Positions 45,557 through 54,872 of a stretch of DNA of 64,000 bases are shown here, one piece after another. Position 1 is the first letter of the stretch; the number at the start of each line of letters is the position of its first letter. A program made the position numbers and the translations under genes. The stretch comes from Salinigranum rubrum (GTDB lineage Archaea; Halobacteriota; Halobacteria; Halobacteriales; Haloferacaceae): assembly GCF_002906575.1 (NCBI RefSeq), contig NZ_CP026309.1, forward strand, positions 1,612,001 through 1,676,000. Reading direction: 5' to 3'. The notes beneath the pieces were generated by a model. That model saw only the letters and a list, made by a program, of their open reading frames with translations, was not told the DNA's origin and did no database searches.

Positions 45557-46278
45557 TCAGAGTTCGAACGTCTCGTCGCCCGCGAGGACGTGGACCTCGG
45601 CGTCGTTGCCGGTGCCGGCCACCTCGTTCACGAAGTCGTCGGTGTCGACCTCGATGGGGGGAACGTGCCGTAGTGCATCGGGAACGCGTGGTCGACGTCC
45701 AGCCAGTCGACGGCGATGGCCGCCTGCATCGGTCCCATCGTGAAGTGGTCGCCGATGGGGACGGCGGCGGCGTCGGGTTCGAGGTACGGGCCGATGACGT
45801 CGCGCATCTCCGACATCAGGCCGGTGTCACCCGCGTGGTAGAACGTCGTCGACTCCTCGTCGGAGACCTGCGTGGGCTTCGTGTCCGAGACGACGTACCC
45901 GCCGGGCATCCCGGCGTCGTTCGCGTAGCCCGTCATGATGCCGTTGGTGTGGTCGGCGCGATGCATCGTCACGTAGGCGTCGCCGCACTCGACGGTCCCG
46001 CCGATGTTCATCCCCATGCCGCCGACGGCTTCCTCGAATCCCATCTCCTCTTTCGCGTACTCGACCAACTCGGGCGTCGCGACGAGCGTCGCCTCCGAGA
46101 ACTCGCCCGCGTGGGCGATGTGATCCGCGTGCCCGTGTGTGAGCAACACGAAGTCCGGCGTGTCGACGTCAGCCGGTTCCAGCGAGGTGTGTGGGTTGTC
46201 GAAGAACGGGTCGATGAGTAGCGAGGTGTCGTCGACCTGTACGTGCCAGCAGGAGTGTCCGTGCCAGGTGAGTTCCAT
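45557..46278 (-). pseudogene. UPF0173-type metallo-beta-lactamase-fold hydrolase, frameshifted at 45656-45661
   Basis: Starts [15 protein letters not shown] at ATG 46278, with CATTTATGTAG as TATA about 27-35 nt upstream. The metal motif THGHADHI, then His in [13 protein letters not shown], Asp in [13 protein letters not shown] and the HYGTFPP ending are those of the UPF0173 metal-dependent hydrolases. At the G6 run (45656-45661, C6 in the gene) one extra base continues the frame as [34 protein letters not shown] and TGA at 45557, which is the normal family C terminus. Substrate unknown. Confidence 0.82.
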
Positions 46279-46407
46279 ATCCACGCGGAAGTTGTGCCGA
46301 GAGCTACATAAATGATGCCGCGGCGGCAGGACGTCCCGGAAGCGACGGGCGCGCCGCGACCGGGAGGCTTGACAGCGTTTATCACCCGTGCCACACGATG
46401 GGAGACG

Positions 46408-47586
46408 ATGTCCGAGCCACGACTCGTCACCGTCGGTCTGTCCGACCTCGGTCGGACAGACCTGCCCGGCCGGGACCTGTTCTCGGCCGCGCTCGCCGAC
46501 GCGTTCGAGGGCCTCCCGGACCCCGCGGAGGTCGTCGACGCGCTCTACCTGGGCAACCAGTCCGAACAGTACGAGAACCAGATCATGCAGGGGACGCTGA
46601 TGGCCGAGTGGGCCGGCCTCCGGTACGTCCCGGCCGAGCGCGTCGAGGGCTGTGCCGCCGCGGGCGCGCTCGCGCTGAAGAACGCCGTCCGGGACGTCCG
46701 CGCGGGCGTCCACGACGCGGTTCTCGCCTGCGGCGTCGAGAAGATGACCGCGGGCGGGACCGAGGGCGCGACGAACGCGCTGGCGGCGGCGTTCGACCGC
46801 GCGCTCGAACAGCGGTCGGGGGTGACCGCGCCGGCGCAGTACGCGCTGCTCGCCCAGCGGTACCTCCACGACACCGAGGCGACCGAGACCGACCTCGCCC
46901 GCATCGCCGTCAAGAACCACCGCAACGGCGCGCGTAACCCGAACGCCATGTTCCAGCGGGAGATCGACGTCGACACGGTCCTCGAATCGGCGCCGGTGGC
47001 CCGACCGCTGAAGCTGTACGACTGCGCGCCCGTCACCGACGGGGCCGCCGTCGCACTCGTGACGAGCGCCGACCTCGCCGACGACCTGGTCGACCGGGAC
47101 GACCAGGTCCGCGTCGCCGGATCGGCCGTCACCGCGAACAACATCGCCGTCGCCGAGCGGGACATGACGTTCGTCGAGGGCGCACACCGCGCCGCGAGCG
47201 ACGCCTACGAGCAGGCCGGCGTCGACGCCGCCGCCGTCGACATCGCGGAGGTCCACGACGCCTTCACCGTCTGCGAGGCGATGCTCTCGGAGGCCGTCGG
47301 CTTCGCGCCCCGCGGCCGAGGGGTGGAGTCCGCGCTTTCCCCCGCCGAACGCAGCGAGGGCTGGACCGACGTCCACGTCAACACCAGCGGCGGCCTGAAG
47401 GCCCGCGGCCACCCCATCGGCGCGACCGGCGTCGCCCAGGCCGCCGAGGCGTACGAACAGTTGACCGGACGCGCCGGCGACCGCCAGCGCGAATCGGAGG
47501 TGGCGCTCCTGCTCAACGAGGGCGGCGTCGCCGACGCGGTGACGGCCGCGCACGTCCTCGTCGGGCCCGGGGGGGTGTCGCGATGA
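46408..47586 (+). CDS. thiolase/acetyl-CoA acetyltransferase family protein
   Basis: A 392-residue thiolase from ATG 46408; a TTTATC box lies about 27 nt upstream. The [20 protein letters not shown] region, [33 protein letters not shown] and C-terminal [18 protein letters not shown] are those of SCP2/archaeal-type thiolases. The active-site loop reads [16 protein letters not shown]: the cysteine is one residue earlier than in the usual VEGACASGG motif, and position five is Ala. It is coupled by a 4-nt overlap with a DUF35 gene, the standard archaeal thiolase partner. Confidence 0.85.
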   Translation: MSEPRLVTVGLSDLGRTDLPGRDLFSAALADAFEGLPDPAEVVDALYLGNQSEQYENQIMQGTLMAEWAGLRYVPAERVEGCAAAGALALKNAVRDVRAGVHDAVLACGVEKMTAGGTEGATNALAAAFDRALEQRSGVTAPAQYALLAQRYLHDTEATETDLARIAVKNHRNGARNPNAMFQREIDVDTVLESAPVARPLKLYDCAPVTDGAAVALVTSADLADDLVDRDDQVRVAGSAVTANNIAVAERDMTFVEGAHRAASDAYEQAGVDAAAVDIAEVHDAFTVCEAMLSEAVGFAPRGRGVESALSPAERSEGWTDVHVNTSGGLKARGHPIGATGVAQAAEAYEQLTGRAGDRQRESEVALLLNEGGVADAVTAAHVLVGPGGVSR

Positions 47587-48080
47587 CCGACGGCTACGAC
47601 AGCGACCGCGGCGCTGCGGACGACGCCGAAACCGACGCCGCCCGTCCGCTCGCGCGCGAGGACGTCGCCGCCGACAGTCCGTTCACGCTCCCGGGCTTCT
47701 TCGACGCGCTCGCCGACGACCGCCTGCTCGCCGCCGAGTGCCGCGACTGCGACGCCGTGTTGGTGCCGCCGCGCCCCGCCTGCTACGAGTGCGGGAGTCG
47801 CCGCGTGTCCCTCTCGGAGCAGTCGAAGACGGGGACCGTCTACTCCTACACGGAGATCAGCCGCCCGCCGACGGCGTTCGAAGACCTCGCGCCGCTCACC
47901 CTCGCCGTCGTCGAGTTAGACTCCGGCGGCCGACTCACTGGCCGTGTCGACGCCGCGTACGAGGACCTCGACATCGGGACGCCGGTCGAGATGGCGACCC
48001 GAGAACCGGACTTCGACGCCGAGGCGGTCCTCTCGTACGAGGCCGACTGGCCGATTCACGTCTTCGAGCCGCTGGAGTGA
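47583..48080 (+). CDS. DUF35 OB-fold/zinc-ribbon acyl-CoA-associated protein
   Basis: A 165-residue protein with an acidic N-terminal tail, a rubredoxin-like zinc ribbon (Cys53, Cys56, Cys67, Cys70 in [26 protein letters not shown]) and an OB fold ([40 protein letters not shown]). In archaea this family bridges thiolase and HMG-CoA synthase to channel acetoacetyl-CoA. Here only the thiolase is adjacent (4-nt overlap). Active complex formation is inferred. Confidence 0.88.
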   Translation: MTDGYDSDRGAADDAETDAARPLAREDVAADSPFTLPGFFDALADDRLLAAECRDCDAVLVPPRPACYECGSRRVSLSEQSKTGTVYSYTEISRPPTAFEDLAPLTLAVVELDSGGRLTGRVDAAYEDLDIGTPVEMATREPDFDAEAVLSYEADWPIHVFEPLE

Positions 48081-48184
48081 CGGCCAGGCGGGGCCAGGCG
48101 GCGAGGGCTCTCGCCGACTGATTCACGGCGACGAGCCGGGGAGGGTCCCGTCGTTCTCTTCGACCGTCGCGTCCTCGGAACGGC

Positions 48185-48511
48185 TCAGACCGGGTCCTCG
48201 GTGATTTCGACGATGCGGACGTTCTCGACGAACTCGTTCCCGCCCTCGACGATGAACTGGACGTCCGTGCCGGGCAAATCGCCGCCCTCTTCGCCCAGTT
48301 CCTCGGGGAGGGAGACGCTCGTGACGTCGTCGTAGGTGACGCCGCGGCGCTGGATGACCCGGTCGCCGTACTCGAACTGGGTCCACCCCTCGTCGGGGCC
48401 GAGTTCGTCCTTGTCGAAGTACTCCTGGGTGTCCTGGCTGACGACCTCGTCGCCCTGTTCGACCGTCGTCTTCGCGTCGCCGTCGCGGTACTGGTGGACG
48501 TGGACGATCAC
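48185..48511 (-). CDS. hypothetical acidic protein
   Basis: A 108-residue frame from GTG 48511; no ATG is available and a TTG at 48562 would add 17 basic residues. Sequence: HVHQYRDGDAKTTVEQGDEVV, a Trp-containing middle EGWTQFEYGDRVIQRRGVTYDD and an ending NEFVENVRIVEITEDPV, with predicted beta strands. Codon use and acidity are typical of haloarchaeal genes. No family recognised. Confidence 0.55.
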   Translation of the reverse strand: MIVHVHQYRDGDAKTTVEQGDEVVSQDTQEYFDKDELGPDEGWTQFEYGDRVIQRRGVTYDDVTSVSLPEELGEEGGDLPGTDVQFIVEGGNEFVENVRIVEITEDPV

Positions 48512-48641
48512 GAACGTCCGTTTCGCCCGCCCGTGACCAGTGACTGCTGCTGGCGAACGCAAGCAGCGTGCGCGCCTCGACTTCGCCGTCTCGGGTCCGC
48601 GACCTCGCAGGTGCCGTTCGACCCCGGCGACATCGCCCGCT

Positions 48642-49495
48642 TCAGACGACCTGACGCGCCGACGGGCTGACCCCGAGGAGCGCCCGCGCCTCGCGGGGCG
48701 TCGCGACGGGCCGTTCGAGTTCCTCGACGATGCGGACCGCGCGCTCGACCAACTGGGCGTTGTCGCGGGCGGGTTCGCCGCGGCGGTAGTAGAGGTTGTC
48801 CTCCATTCCCACCCGGACGTGGCCGCCGAGGACGACCGAGAGGGTCGTCAGCGGAAGCTGGTGGGGGCCCGTCGCGAGCACGCTGAACTCCGCGCCCTCG
48901 GGAGGTTCGAGACGAGGTTGACGACGTTCTCCGGGCGGGCCGGGGTAAAGCCCGGGCCGAAGATGAGGTTGACATAGGGGCGCTCGCCGACGAGGCCCGC
49001 CTCCCGGAGGCGGTCGACCTCCGAGAGCTGCGCGCCGTTGAACACCTCCAGTTCGGGGACGACCCCCTTCTCGCGCATCTCGCGGGCGAGGGCGTCGATG
49101 TTCGCCCGCGAGTGCTGGGTGATCTGCTCGTACCCCCGGTTGAACGGCCCGAGGTCGAGCGAGGCCATCTCGGGGAGCGGGTCCGTCCGGAGGCCGTGGA
49201 CGCGGTCGTCGAGCGGGCCGCACCCCCCCGTCGAGTGCTGGATAATCACGTCGCCGCAGGCGGCCCTGACCGCCTCCGTGACCTCCTGGAGGCGCGAGAG
49301 GTCGTGTGCGCCATCGGAGTCGCGGGCGTGGAGGTGGAGGACGGCGGCGCCCGCGTCGACGGCGTCGGCCGCCTGGGCGGCGATTTCGGCCGGCTGTTCG
49401 GGGAGGTTCGGGTGTTTGTCCTTGCCGTGGACGCCGCCGGTCAGGGCGGCCGTGATGACGACCGGCTTCCCGGCGCGGTAGTCGGCGTAGCTCAT
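48642..49495 (-). pseudogene. BKACE (DUF849) beta-keto acid cleavage enzyme, frameshifted at 48900-48902
   Basis: A 284-residue TIM-barrel enzyme if one base is restored. ATG 49495 opens MSYADYRAGKPVVITAALTGGVHGKDKHPNLP; the zinc-binding HLHARDSDG and QHSTGG motifs are present, with LDLGPFNRG and GPGFTPARPENVVNLVSNLP following. At a G3 run (48900-48902) the frame shifts; an added base continues PEGAEFSVLATGPHQLPLTTLSVVLGGHVRVGMEDNLYYRRGEPARDNAQLVERAVRI, the normal family end with its Asp/Glu and His ligands. Members condense beta-keto acids with acetyl-CoA; substrate unknown. Confidence 0.82.
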
Positions 49496-49554
49496 GTCCG
49501 AGAGACGGGTGTGAGAGTCATTGCTATGCAGTGACTTCCGGTCCTCACCGCCTC

Positions 49555-50049
49555 CTAACGCGACCGGTTCGCGCCCCGGTCGTCCGACCACGCCCCCGGG
49601 AGTTCGTCGAGCGGGAGCGGGACGAACATTTCGAGGTCCGGGAGGTCGCCGAGGACGACCCGCCCGTCGCGTTCGACCCACGCGTGCGCCGCGAACTCAC
49701 CACCCTCCCGGCGGACGCCGATCCGAAGCGTCGAGGCGTAGCCGTACCGCGCGAGCAACGCGCTGCCGGTCAGTGCGCGGGGGAGACAGGTCGTCTCGAC
49801 CGGGACGGTCCGACTCGCGACGTCGACCGCCCAGACGAGTCGGTCGACCGTCGGCGCCTCCGTCGAGGGGACCGGAAGCCACGAGCAGACGCGGTCGACC
49901 GTCGCGGCGACGCGGCGCACCGAGACCCGGCGGGTGACGAGGAGCGCCCGGGAGAGAACGAGCAACGCCGCCGCTTGGACGAGCGCGACCCGGTCGCTCG
50001 GCGGGAACGCGCGGAACCGAGCTACTCTGGACACCGCGACGCTGGACAC
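49555..50049 (-). CDS. lasso peptide biosynthesis B2-like leader peptidase
   Basis: A 164-residue protein of the transglutaminase-like B2 family (GTG start at 50049). The catalytic triad is readable: Cys88 in TVPVETTCLPRALTGSALLARYGY, His122 in FAAHAWVERDGR and Asp135 in VVLGD. The N-terminal 75 residues contain the hydrophobic helical region typical of B2. In lasso-peptide pathways it cuts the leader after the Thr(-2)-X(-1) pair. It starts 7 nt after the PqqD gene stops, is last in the five-gene operon and shows no obvious defect. This gene is the strongest sign that the locus is a RiPP pathway. Confidence 0.88.
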   Translation of the reverse strand: MSSVAVSRVARFRAFPPSDRVALVQAAALLVLSRALLVTRRVSVRRVAATVDRVCSWLPVPSTEAPTVDRLVWAVDVASRTVPVETTCLPRALTGSALLARYGYASTLRIGVRREGGEFAAHAWVERDGRVVLGDLPDLEMFVPLPLDELPGAWSDDRGANRSR

Positions 50050-50056
50050 CGGCGTC

Positions 50057-50347
50057 TCACGCCGGGTCGACGACGGCGACCAGTCCCGCCTCGACCAACT
50101 CCGAGAGGAACGCGCGGACGTCGTCGTCGGCCGTCGCGGCGTCGACGTCGAACTCCTCGCGGACCGATTCGACGACCGCCCGGACGGGCCGTGGCTCGTC
50201 GACGAGGTCGAACACCCGCGACCCGACCGCGTTCATCCCGTGGTACGTTCCCGCGGCGACGTTCAGGAGGACGCGCTCCCCGCCGACGTCCGCCGAGACC
50301 GAGTCGGACGTCGCGACCACCGTCGTGTCCGCATCGAGTGCTGTCAT
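50057..50347 (-). CDS. PqqD-like RiPP recognition element protein (lasso B1-like)
   Basis: A 96-residue PqqD-fold protein from ATG 50347; ATG 50374 would lie inside the promoter box. The pattern VLLNVAAGTYHGMNAVGSRVFDLVDEPRPVRAVVESVREEFDVDAATADDDVRAFLSELVEAGLV is the winged-helix RRE: a beta-hairpin, then helices, with the family's Leu-N-x-x-x-G-x-Y-x-x-x-N motif. In lasso clusters this protein binds the leader through its Y-P-L residues and hands it to B2. Box ATAACTAT at 50373-50381 resembles the boxes upstream of the precursors. Confidence 0.85.
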   Translation of the reverse strand: MTALDADTTVVATSDSVSADVGGERVLLNVAAGTYHGMNAVGSRVFDLVDEPRPVRAVVESVREEFDVDAATADDDVRAFLSELVEAGLVAVVDPA

Positions 50348-50372
50348 GGTCTCCGAGACGCGACCATGAGAC

Positions 50373-50381
50373 ATAGTTATC
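50373..50381 (-). promoter_or_regulatory. internal promoter before the PqqD-like gene
   Basis: Minus-strand GATAACTAT, 26-34 nt upstream of ATG 50347, matches the CATAACTAA box found at each precursor cassette. It gives B1-B2 their own promoter and fixes the start. Confidence 0.5.
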
Positions 50382-50426
50382 GTCCGGCTCGACGGGTTAG
50401 ACGGCTCCTAAGGGGCGCTCGGACGA

Positions 50427-52295
50427 CTACGGGGCGTCCCCTCGAGAACCGTCGTTCGTGACATCGCCGCCGTCCTCGCCACCCCCGCCGTCGGGACGCA
50501 CCGCCAGTTCGCGCGCGGAGAAGAGGTCGGCGTAGGGGCCGCCCGCGCGCACCAGGTCCGCGTGTCGGCCGGATTCGACGACGCGGCCCTCGGCGACGGT
50601 GTAGATGCGGTCGGCGTCGGCGACGCTCGCGAGTCGGTGGGTGACGGCGACGACGACGGCGTCGGCCGACGCCTCGCGAACGGCCGCGAGCACCTCCCGT
50701 TCGGTCGTCGCGTCGAGGTTGCTCGTCGCCTCGTCGAGCAAGAGTACCGCGGGCGACCGGAGCAGCGCCCGCGCGATGGCGACGCGCTGGCGCTGCCCCC
50801 CCGAGAGGCGGACCGCGTCCTCGCCGAGGCGGGTGTCGTACCCCGCCGGGAGCGCGCGGGCGAACGCGTCGACGCCCGCGGCTCGACAGGCCCGCTCGAC
50901 GGCCGCGTCGTCCGCGTCCGGCCGCCCGACGAGGACGTTGTTCCGGAGCGTGTCGTCGAAGACGTACGGGTTCTGTCTGACGACGGCGACGCGCTCGCGC
51001 CACGCGGGGGCGTCGACCGTCCGGAGGTCGACGCCGTCGACACGGACCGCGCCCGCGTCGGGGTCGTACAGTCGCGCGAGGAGCGAGACGACCGTCGACT
51101 TGCCCGCGCCGGACTCGCCGACGACGGCGACGAACTCGCCCCGCCTCGCGTGGAGCGTCGCGTCCGTCAGCCCGCTCTCGTCGTCGCCGTACCGGAAGGT
51201 GACGCGGTCGAGTGCAACCGAGGTCACCGGCTCGGGGACGGGCGCGTCCCCGCCCGTGACGGCGGGGCGCTCGCGCAGTTCGTGCAGGTCGCGGAGCGTG
51301 TCGACCAGGTGCGGGAGTTCGCCGTCGATGTAGTAGACCCCGCCGTGGATGGACGACACCGTCGGCGCGAGCCTGAGCATCGTGAAGAAGAACAGCCCGA
51401 CCGCGCCCAAAGAGAGCGCGGACCAGACGAGCGCGGCGTACATCAGCCCGATGACCACGACGGCGGCCGCGAACTTGTGGAGATTCGTCACCAGCGCCTG
51501 CCGCACCGCGAGGCCGACGGTCGCGTCGGCGTAGTCGTCGACCGCCTCGGCGTACCGGTCGGCGACGGTCGGTTCGAGGCCGAACAGACGGACCTCGCGG
51601 AGCCCCTGAACGCCCGACTGCGCGTGCGACTGCATCGACCGGTTGGCGTCCGCGATTCGGCCCCCGACGTCGTAGGCGGCGCCGACAGCCGACCGAATCC
51701 CCAGCGTGACGCCGCCGAGAACGACGAACGCCACGAGCGTCAAAATCGGCTCGACCACGAGCGCGAGGGAGACGTACACCGCCGCCAGCAGCGTCTGCTC
51801 GACGGTCTTCAGGACGCTCCCCAGCACGCGGGCCGGGTAGCTCGACTGCGTGACGAGCGTGTTCAGGAGGTCGTCGGAGCCCCGGTCGTCGAGATACGCG
51901 AGGTCGGCGTCGAGGACGGCCTCGAAGACGTCGGTCTTCAGGTCGCGGACGTAGTCGGTGACGAGTCGCACCCGGAGGTAGCGGACGAGGATGGCCGTTC
52001 CGAACCGGAGGCCGACGGCGACCCCCGCGCCGGCGAGGACGGTGCCGAGTGTGAACGGGACGCCGACGGCGGCGTACGCGTCGGCGAACAGCCCGACCGC
52101 GCCGTCCGTCGCGGGCGTCGCGAGGCTCTCGGCGGTGGCGCGCTCGACCACCGGGAGGAGGAAGCTCAGCCCCAGCCCCTCGAACACCGCGGTCAGGAGG
52201 CTGAGGACGACGACGGCGACGAACCGTACCGGGTCGTAGCGGGCGACGGTCGCCAGCGCGTCGAGCCGTTCGCGCCGACGCTGGCTCGCACTCAC
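50427..52295 (-). CDS. ABC exporter (lasso D-like), membrane and ATPase domains fused
   Basis: A 622-residue half-transporter. Six membrane helices lie in about residues 25-315; the ATPase domain follows with Walker A VGESGAGKST (about 392-401), Q-loop VVRQNPYVFD, signature LSGGQRQR (about 498-505) and Walker B VLLLDEATSNLD (about 517-528), H-loop VTHRLAS. This is the MsbA/peptide-exporter arrangement without an N-terminal peptidase domain, typical of lasso D proteins. It would export the mature peptide and may provide immunity. Its start overlaps the preceding gene by 4 nt. Confidence 0.88.
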   Translation of the reverse strand: MSASQRRRERLDALATVARYDPVRFVAVVVLSLLTAVFEGLGLSFLLPVVERATAESLATPATDGAVGLFADAYAAVGVPFTLGTVLAGAGVAVGLRFGTAILVRYLRVRLVTDYVRDLKTDVFEAVLDADLAYLDDRGSDDLLNTLVTQSSYPARVLGSVLKTVEQTLLAAVYVSLALVVEPILTLVAFVVLGGVTLGIRSAVGAAYDVGGRIADANRSMQSHAQSGVQGLREVRLFGLEPTVADRYAEAVDDYADATVGLAVRQALVTNLHKFAAAVVVIGLMYAALVWSALSLGAVGLFFFTMLRLAPTVSSIHGGVYYIDGELPHLVDTLRDLHELRERPAVTGGDAPVPEPVTSVALDRVTFRYGDDESGLTDATLHARRGEFVAVVGESGAGKSTVVSLLARLYDPDAGAVRVDGVDLRTVDAPAWRERVAVVRQNPYVFDDTLRNNVLVGRPDADDAAVERACRAAGVDAFARALPAGYDTRLGEDAVRLSGGQRQRVAIARALLRSPAVLLLDEATSNLDATTEREVLAAVREASADAVVVAVTHRLASVADADRIYTVAEGRVVESGRHADLVRAGGPYADLFSARELAVRPDGGGGEDGGDVTNDGSRGDAP

Positions 52296-53596
52296 CGCCT
52301 CTCACGTCCTTCCGTATCCGGCCGCCAGAGCGCGCTGGCGAGCCGCAGGGGTCGGACGACGTGGTAGAGACGGTGCAGCGCACGCGGGAGCGGAACGGTC
52401 TCGGCGTCGACCTCCTGGGGCTCGAAGCCGAGACGGAGCCGGTACAGCAGCCACGCACGGCGCGAGTCACAGAGGAGGGCGTCGACGATGCGGGCACGGG
52501 GGCCGTCGACGCCGAAGGCGGCCGTCAGGGGCTCGGTGTCGTAGTCGGTCACCGCGTCGGCGACGACGGTTCGGACCCTCGGGTCGGCCCGCGCCCGCGC
52601 GAGCACGAGCGGGGGGACCGGGGCGTCGGCCGTCTCGGCCGCGAGCAGGACGCAGGCCGCGAGGACGCGCCGAGCACCCAGCGCGTCCGCGCGAGCTTCG
52701 ACGACCGGCCAGTCCACGTCGACGCGGGTCAGCAGGGCGGCGACGTCGACGGCCCAGCCGAGGCGGTTCCAGTGGTGTTTGGCCCCGTGGCGGGCCAGCA
52801 CCAGCAAGCGGTCCTCGTGACCGAACGTGGGGACGGACCGCCCCCCGACGACGACGTCGACCCGGCGATTCCAGCAGTCGTCGAACGTGAGCGGGAACGG
52901 GCGGACGCGGGAGCCGAGTCGCCAGCGGAGTTCGACCACGACGCCGTCGTGTCTCACAAAGCGGAACTCCGCAGGCGGTCTGACGACGTGGCCGCCGCGG
53001 GCGACGTCGGCGGGCGAGAACCGGGTTGGGTCCTCGGGGTCGAGTGCGAAGCCGAGGTCGGCGAGCGCTGTCGCCGCGGCCGGCAGGTCCTCCCGCGGCA
53101 CGAACAGGTCCAGGTCGGAGAAGGCGCGGCCGCCGACGTCGCCGTAGGCGACCGTCGCCAGGACCGGCCCCTTGTAGGCGAGTGCGCGGACGCCGCTGGC
53201 CCCGAACGCGTCGAGTATCGCGTGCAGCGCGGTGAGGAGGTGGAGGCTCCGCGCCATCATCCGCCGGCGGTACTCCCCCGTCTGGTCTCGAAGCGCAGCG
53301 GGGAACGCTTCGCCCCCGTTCTCGACGTGGGTGCAAACGAGCGGCCCGACGCCGAGGGCGGACGCCGCGGCGAGCACCTCCTTCGGGTCGGACTCGCGTG
53401 CGAGCGCCACCGCGTCCGCTCGCTCGTCGCCGCTCGGTGTCGGACGCGCCAGACACCGGACGAGGTCGACGGCGGCGCGTCCGTGGGCGTCCGGGATGTC
53501 GGTTCCGTCGGTCGCTGCGGGGGTCGACATCGCAGTCGCGGGGGCGTCGGACCGCGTCGCCGCCGCGTCGACGACTCCCGGGTCGGATCGGGTCAC
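52292..53596 (-). CDS. NTP_transf_5 nucleotidyltransferase (RiPP-cluster type)
   Basis: A 434-residue protein of the NTP_transf_5 nucleotidyltransferase family. The active site is YKGPVLATVAYGDVGGRAFSDLDLFVPRED with the metal-binding Asp161-x-Asp163, the GDVGGR loop, and a third acidic residue downstream. The N-terminal 35 residues are disordered. Such proteins accompany some lasso clusters (with a kinase) and at least one adds sugar to the phosphorylated peptide. It overlaps the kinase-like gene upstream and the ABC gene downstream by 4 nt each. It could instead modify another target. Confidence 0.8.
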   Translation of the reverse strand: MTRSDPGVVDAAATRSDAPATAMSTPAATDGTDIPDAHGRAAVDLVRCLARPTPSGDERADAVALARESDPKEVLAAASALGVGPLVCTHVENGGEAFPAALRDQTGEYRRRMMARSLHLLTALHAILDAFGASGVRALAYKGPVLATVAYGDVGGRAFSDLDLFVPREDLPAAATALADLGFALDPEDPTRFSPADVARGGHVVRPPAEFRFVRHDGVVVELRWRLGSRVRPFPLTFDDCWNRRVDVVVGGRSVPTFGHEDRLLVLARHGAKHHWNRLGWAVDVAALLTRVDVDWPVVEARADALGARRVLAACVLLAAETADAPVPPLVLARARADPRVRTVVADAVTDYDTEPLTAAFGVDGPRARIVDALLCDSRRAWLLYRLRLGFEPQEVDAETVPLPRALHRLYHVVRPLRLASALWRPDTEGRERR

Positions 53597-54528
53597 TGTC
53601 CGCGCTCCCGGCCCAGTTCGTCCTCGACGGCCCGGACCACGTCTCCGAGCGATTCGAACTCGCGAGGGCGTTCGAGTCGAGCGACGGGGACAGCGCTTGC
53701 GACGGCCACTGACCGGTCCAGGGCGAGCGACGCCTCTTCGCGGCGACCGTGCGTCCCGATGGTGTAGGCGTTGCGCGCGAGTTCGATGGCCGCCGCCGCG
53801 GGCGGTAGCGGCGTGATGGATAGTTCGTCGCCGTCGAGCACGCGGTAGACCGCCCCCAGCGGGAGTTCGGCGCTGTCTCCGTCTCTCGCCCGGTAGAACC
53901 GCTCCGTGTTCGTCGGTCGCTGCTCGGTGTGAGCCGCCGTCCCGCCGTCCGCGACGGGCGCGAGGCCGTCAGCGAGATATGCCGCGGCGTCGTCGTCGAG
54001 TTTCAGCGACGCGAACCCCGGGCGGACGAGCGGCCCCGTCTCCGTCACCCGGACCGCGACGATGTCGTCGGCGAGGGCGCGGTGGCCGGCGTCGACGAAC
54101 GCCGCGGCCAGCGTCGACTTGCCCGCGCCCGAGGCCCCGACGAACGCGACGGCGACGCCGTCGACGCCGACGGTACTTCCGTGGAGGACGAGGTGCCCCC
54201 GCTGGTGGAGCAGGAAGTTGAACGCCGAACCGAGGACGATCCAACGGACGTCCCGCTCTCTGGCTCCCTCGGCGGGGTCGACGACGATGGAGACGCCGTC
54301 GCTGACGCGGACCCGACAGGCGGGGTAGACGAGCGTGAACTCCCTGGGGTCGTCGAAGACGAGTCGCGGTCTCCCGTCCTCTCCGAGTTCGCCCGGCACC
54401 GTCCCGAGTTCGACGGTCACGTCCGGTTCCGTGTCGGACGGCCCGGGCGGGAGTTCTGGCAGCGGGAGCGCCGAAGCGACGCTGAGGCCGAACGCCGTGT
54501 ACCGAGAGGGGGAGCCGCTGGCTGTCAT
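53593..54528 (-). CDS. HPr-kinase-like protein (lasso K-like)
   Basis: A 311-residue P-loop kinase related to HprK/LasK. From ATG 54528 (GTG 54534 is possible): an N-terminal domain, then HLVLHGSTVGVDGVAVAFVGASGAGKSTLAAAF with Walker A at about 131-139, and HRALADDIVAVRV with the acidic pair Asp154-Asp155. In paeninodin-type lasso clusters such kinases phosphorylate a serine of the precursor or core. It is the first gene of the maturation operon; TATA-like CCTATACTTAC (54554-54564) lies about 30 nt upstream. Confidence 0.82.
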   Translation of the reverse strand: MTASGSPSRYTAFGLSVASALPLPELPPGPSDTEPDVTVELGTVPGELGEDGRPRLVFDDPREFTLVYPACRVRVSDGVSIVVDPAEGARERDVRWIVLGSAFNFLLHQRGHLVLHGSTVGVDGVAVAFVGASGAGKSTLAAAFVDAGHRALADDIVAVRVTETGPLVRPGFASLKLDDDAAAYLADGLAPVADGGTAAHTEQRPTNTERFYRARDGDSAELPLGAVYRVLDGDELSITPLPPAAAAIELARNAYTIGTHGRREEASLALDRSVAVASAVPVARLERPREFESLGDVVRAVEDELGRERGQ

Positions 54529-54553
54529 GCCCACTCAAGGGACGGACACGGTG

Positions 54554-54564
54554 GTAAGTATAGG
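54554..54564 (-). promoter_or_regulatory. promoter of the kinase-NT-exporter operon
   Basis: Minus-strand CCTATACTTAC sits 26-36 nt upstream of ATG 54528 (20-30 nt before GTG 54534). Confidence 0.45.
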
Positions 54565-54724
54565 TCGCATTACCGGTCTTGGCGAGTCGTTAACACCAGT
54601 TGCGAGAGCCGATGGTCGTTCGGAGGACGCCGTGACGACCGCTCTTCGAGGGTGCACGTCTCTCGACACCTCACGGCACGTTCGCGTTCGCTGAAAACGA
54701 GGGGAAGGAAGTGATCGTCTGACG

Positions 54725-54814
54725 CTAGTACGTCGGTTCACTCCCGTAGTACTCGCCCTGTGTGAGTGATTCGATGCGGCCGTACGTTTCGAGGGTTGGT
54801 TGCTCGTACTCCAT
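54725..54814 (-). CDS. lasso-type RiPP precursor 1
   Basis: A 29-residue peptide gene. Leader MEYEQPTLETYGRIESLTQ matches YxxPxLxxxGxxxxxTx exactly (Tyr3, Pro6, Leu8, Gly12, Thr18). Predicted core after residue 19: GEYYGSEPTY, with Gly1 and a Glu at position 7 that could close a seven-residue macrolactam ring, and the common GSEP motif. A hairpin CGGGG/CCCCG (54822-54836) lies 8 nt before the start and box CATAACTAA at 54864-54872. It is closest to the maturation operon. Confidence 0.8.
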   Translation of the reverse strand: MEYEQPTLETYGRIESLTQGEYYGSEPTY

Positions 54815-54821
54815 CTGTGTT

Positions 54822-54872
54822 CGGGGGGAGTCCCCGTATCAGCCGCGAACGGAACGTATCGAGTTAGTTATG
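54822..54872 (-). promoter_or_regulatory. cassette-1 promoter box and 5' hairpin
   Basis: Box CATAACTAA at 54864-54872 followed by a leader of about 25 nt containing stem CGGGG/CCCCG (54822-54826/54832-54836), ending 8 nt before the ATG. Confidence 0.5.

Noticed and set aside
49496-54724. Possible lasso cyclase (asparagine-synthetase-like) hidden by frameshift
   Set aside because: The operon genes fill the region with overlapping ends; no asparagine-synthetase motif (for example SGGLDS) was found in any frame.
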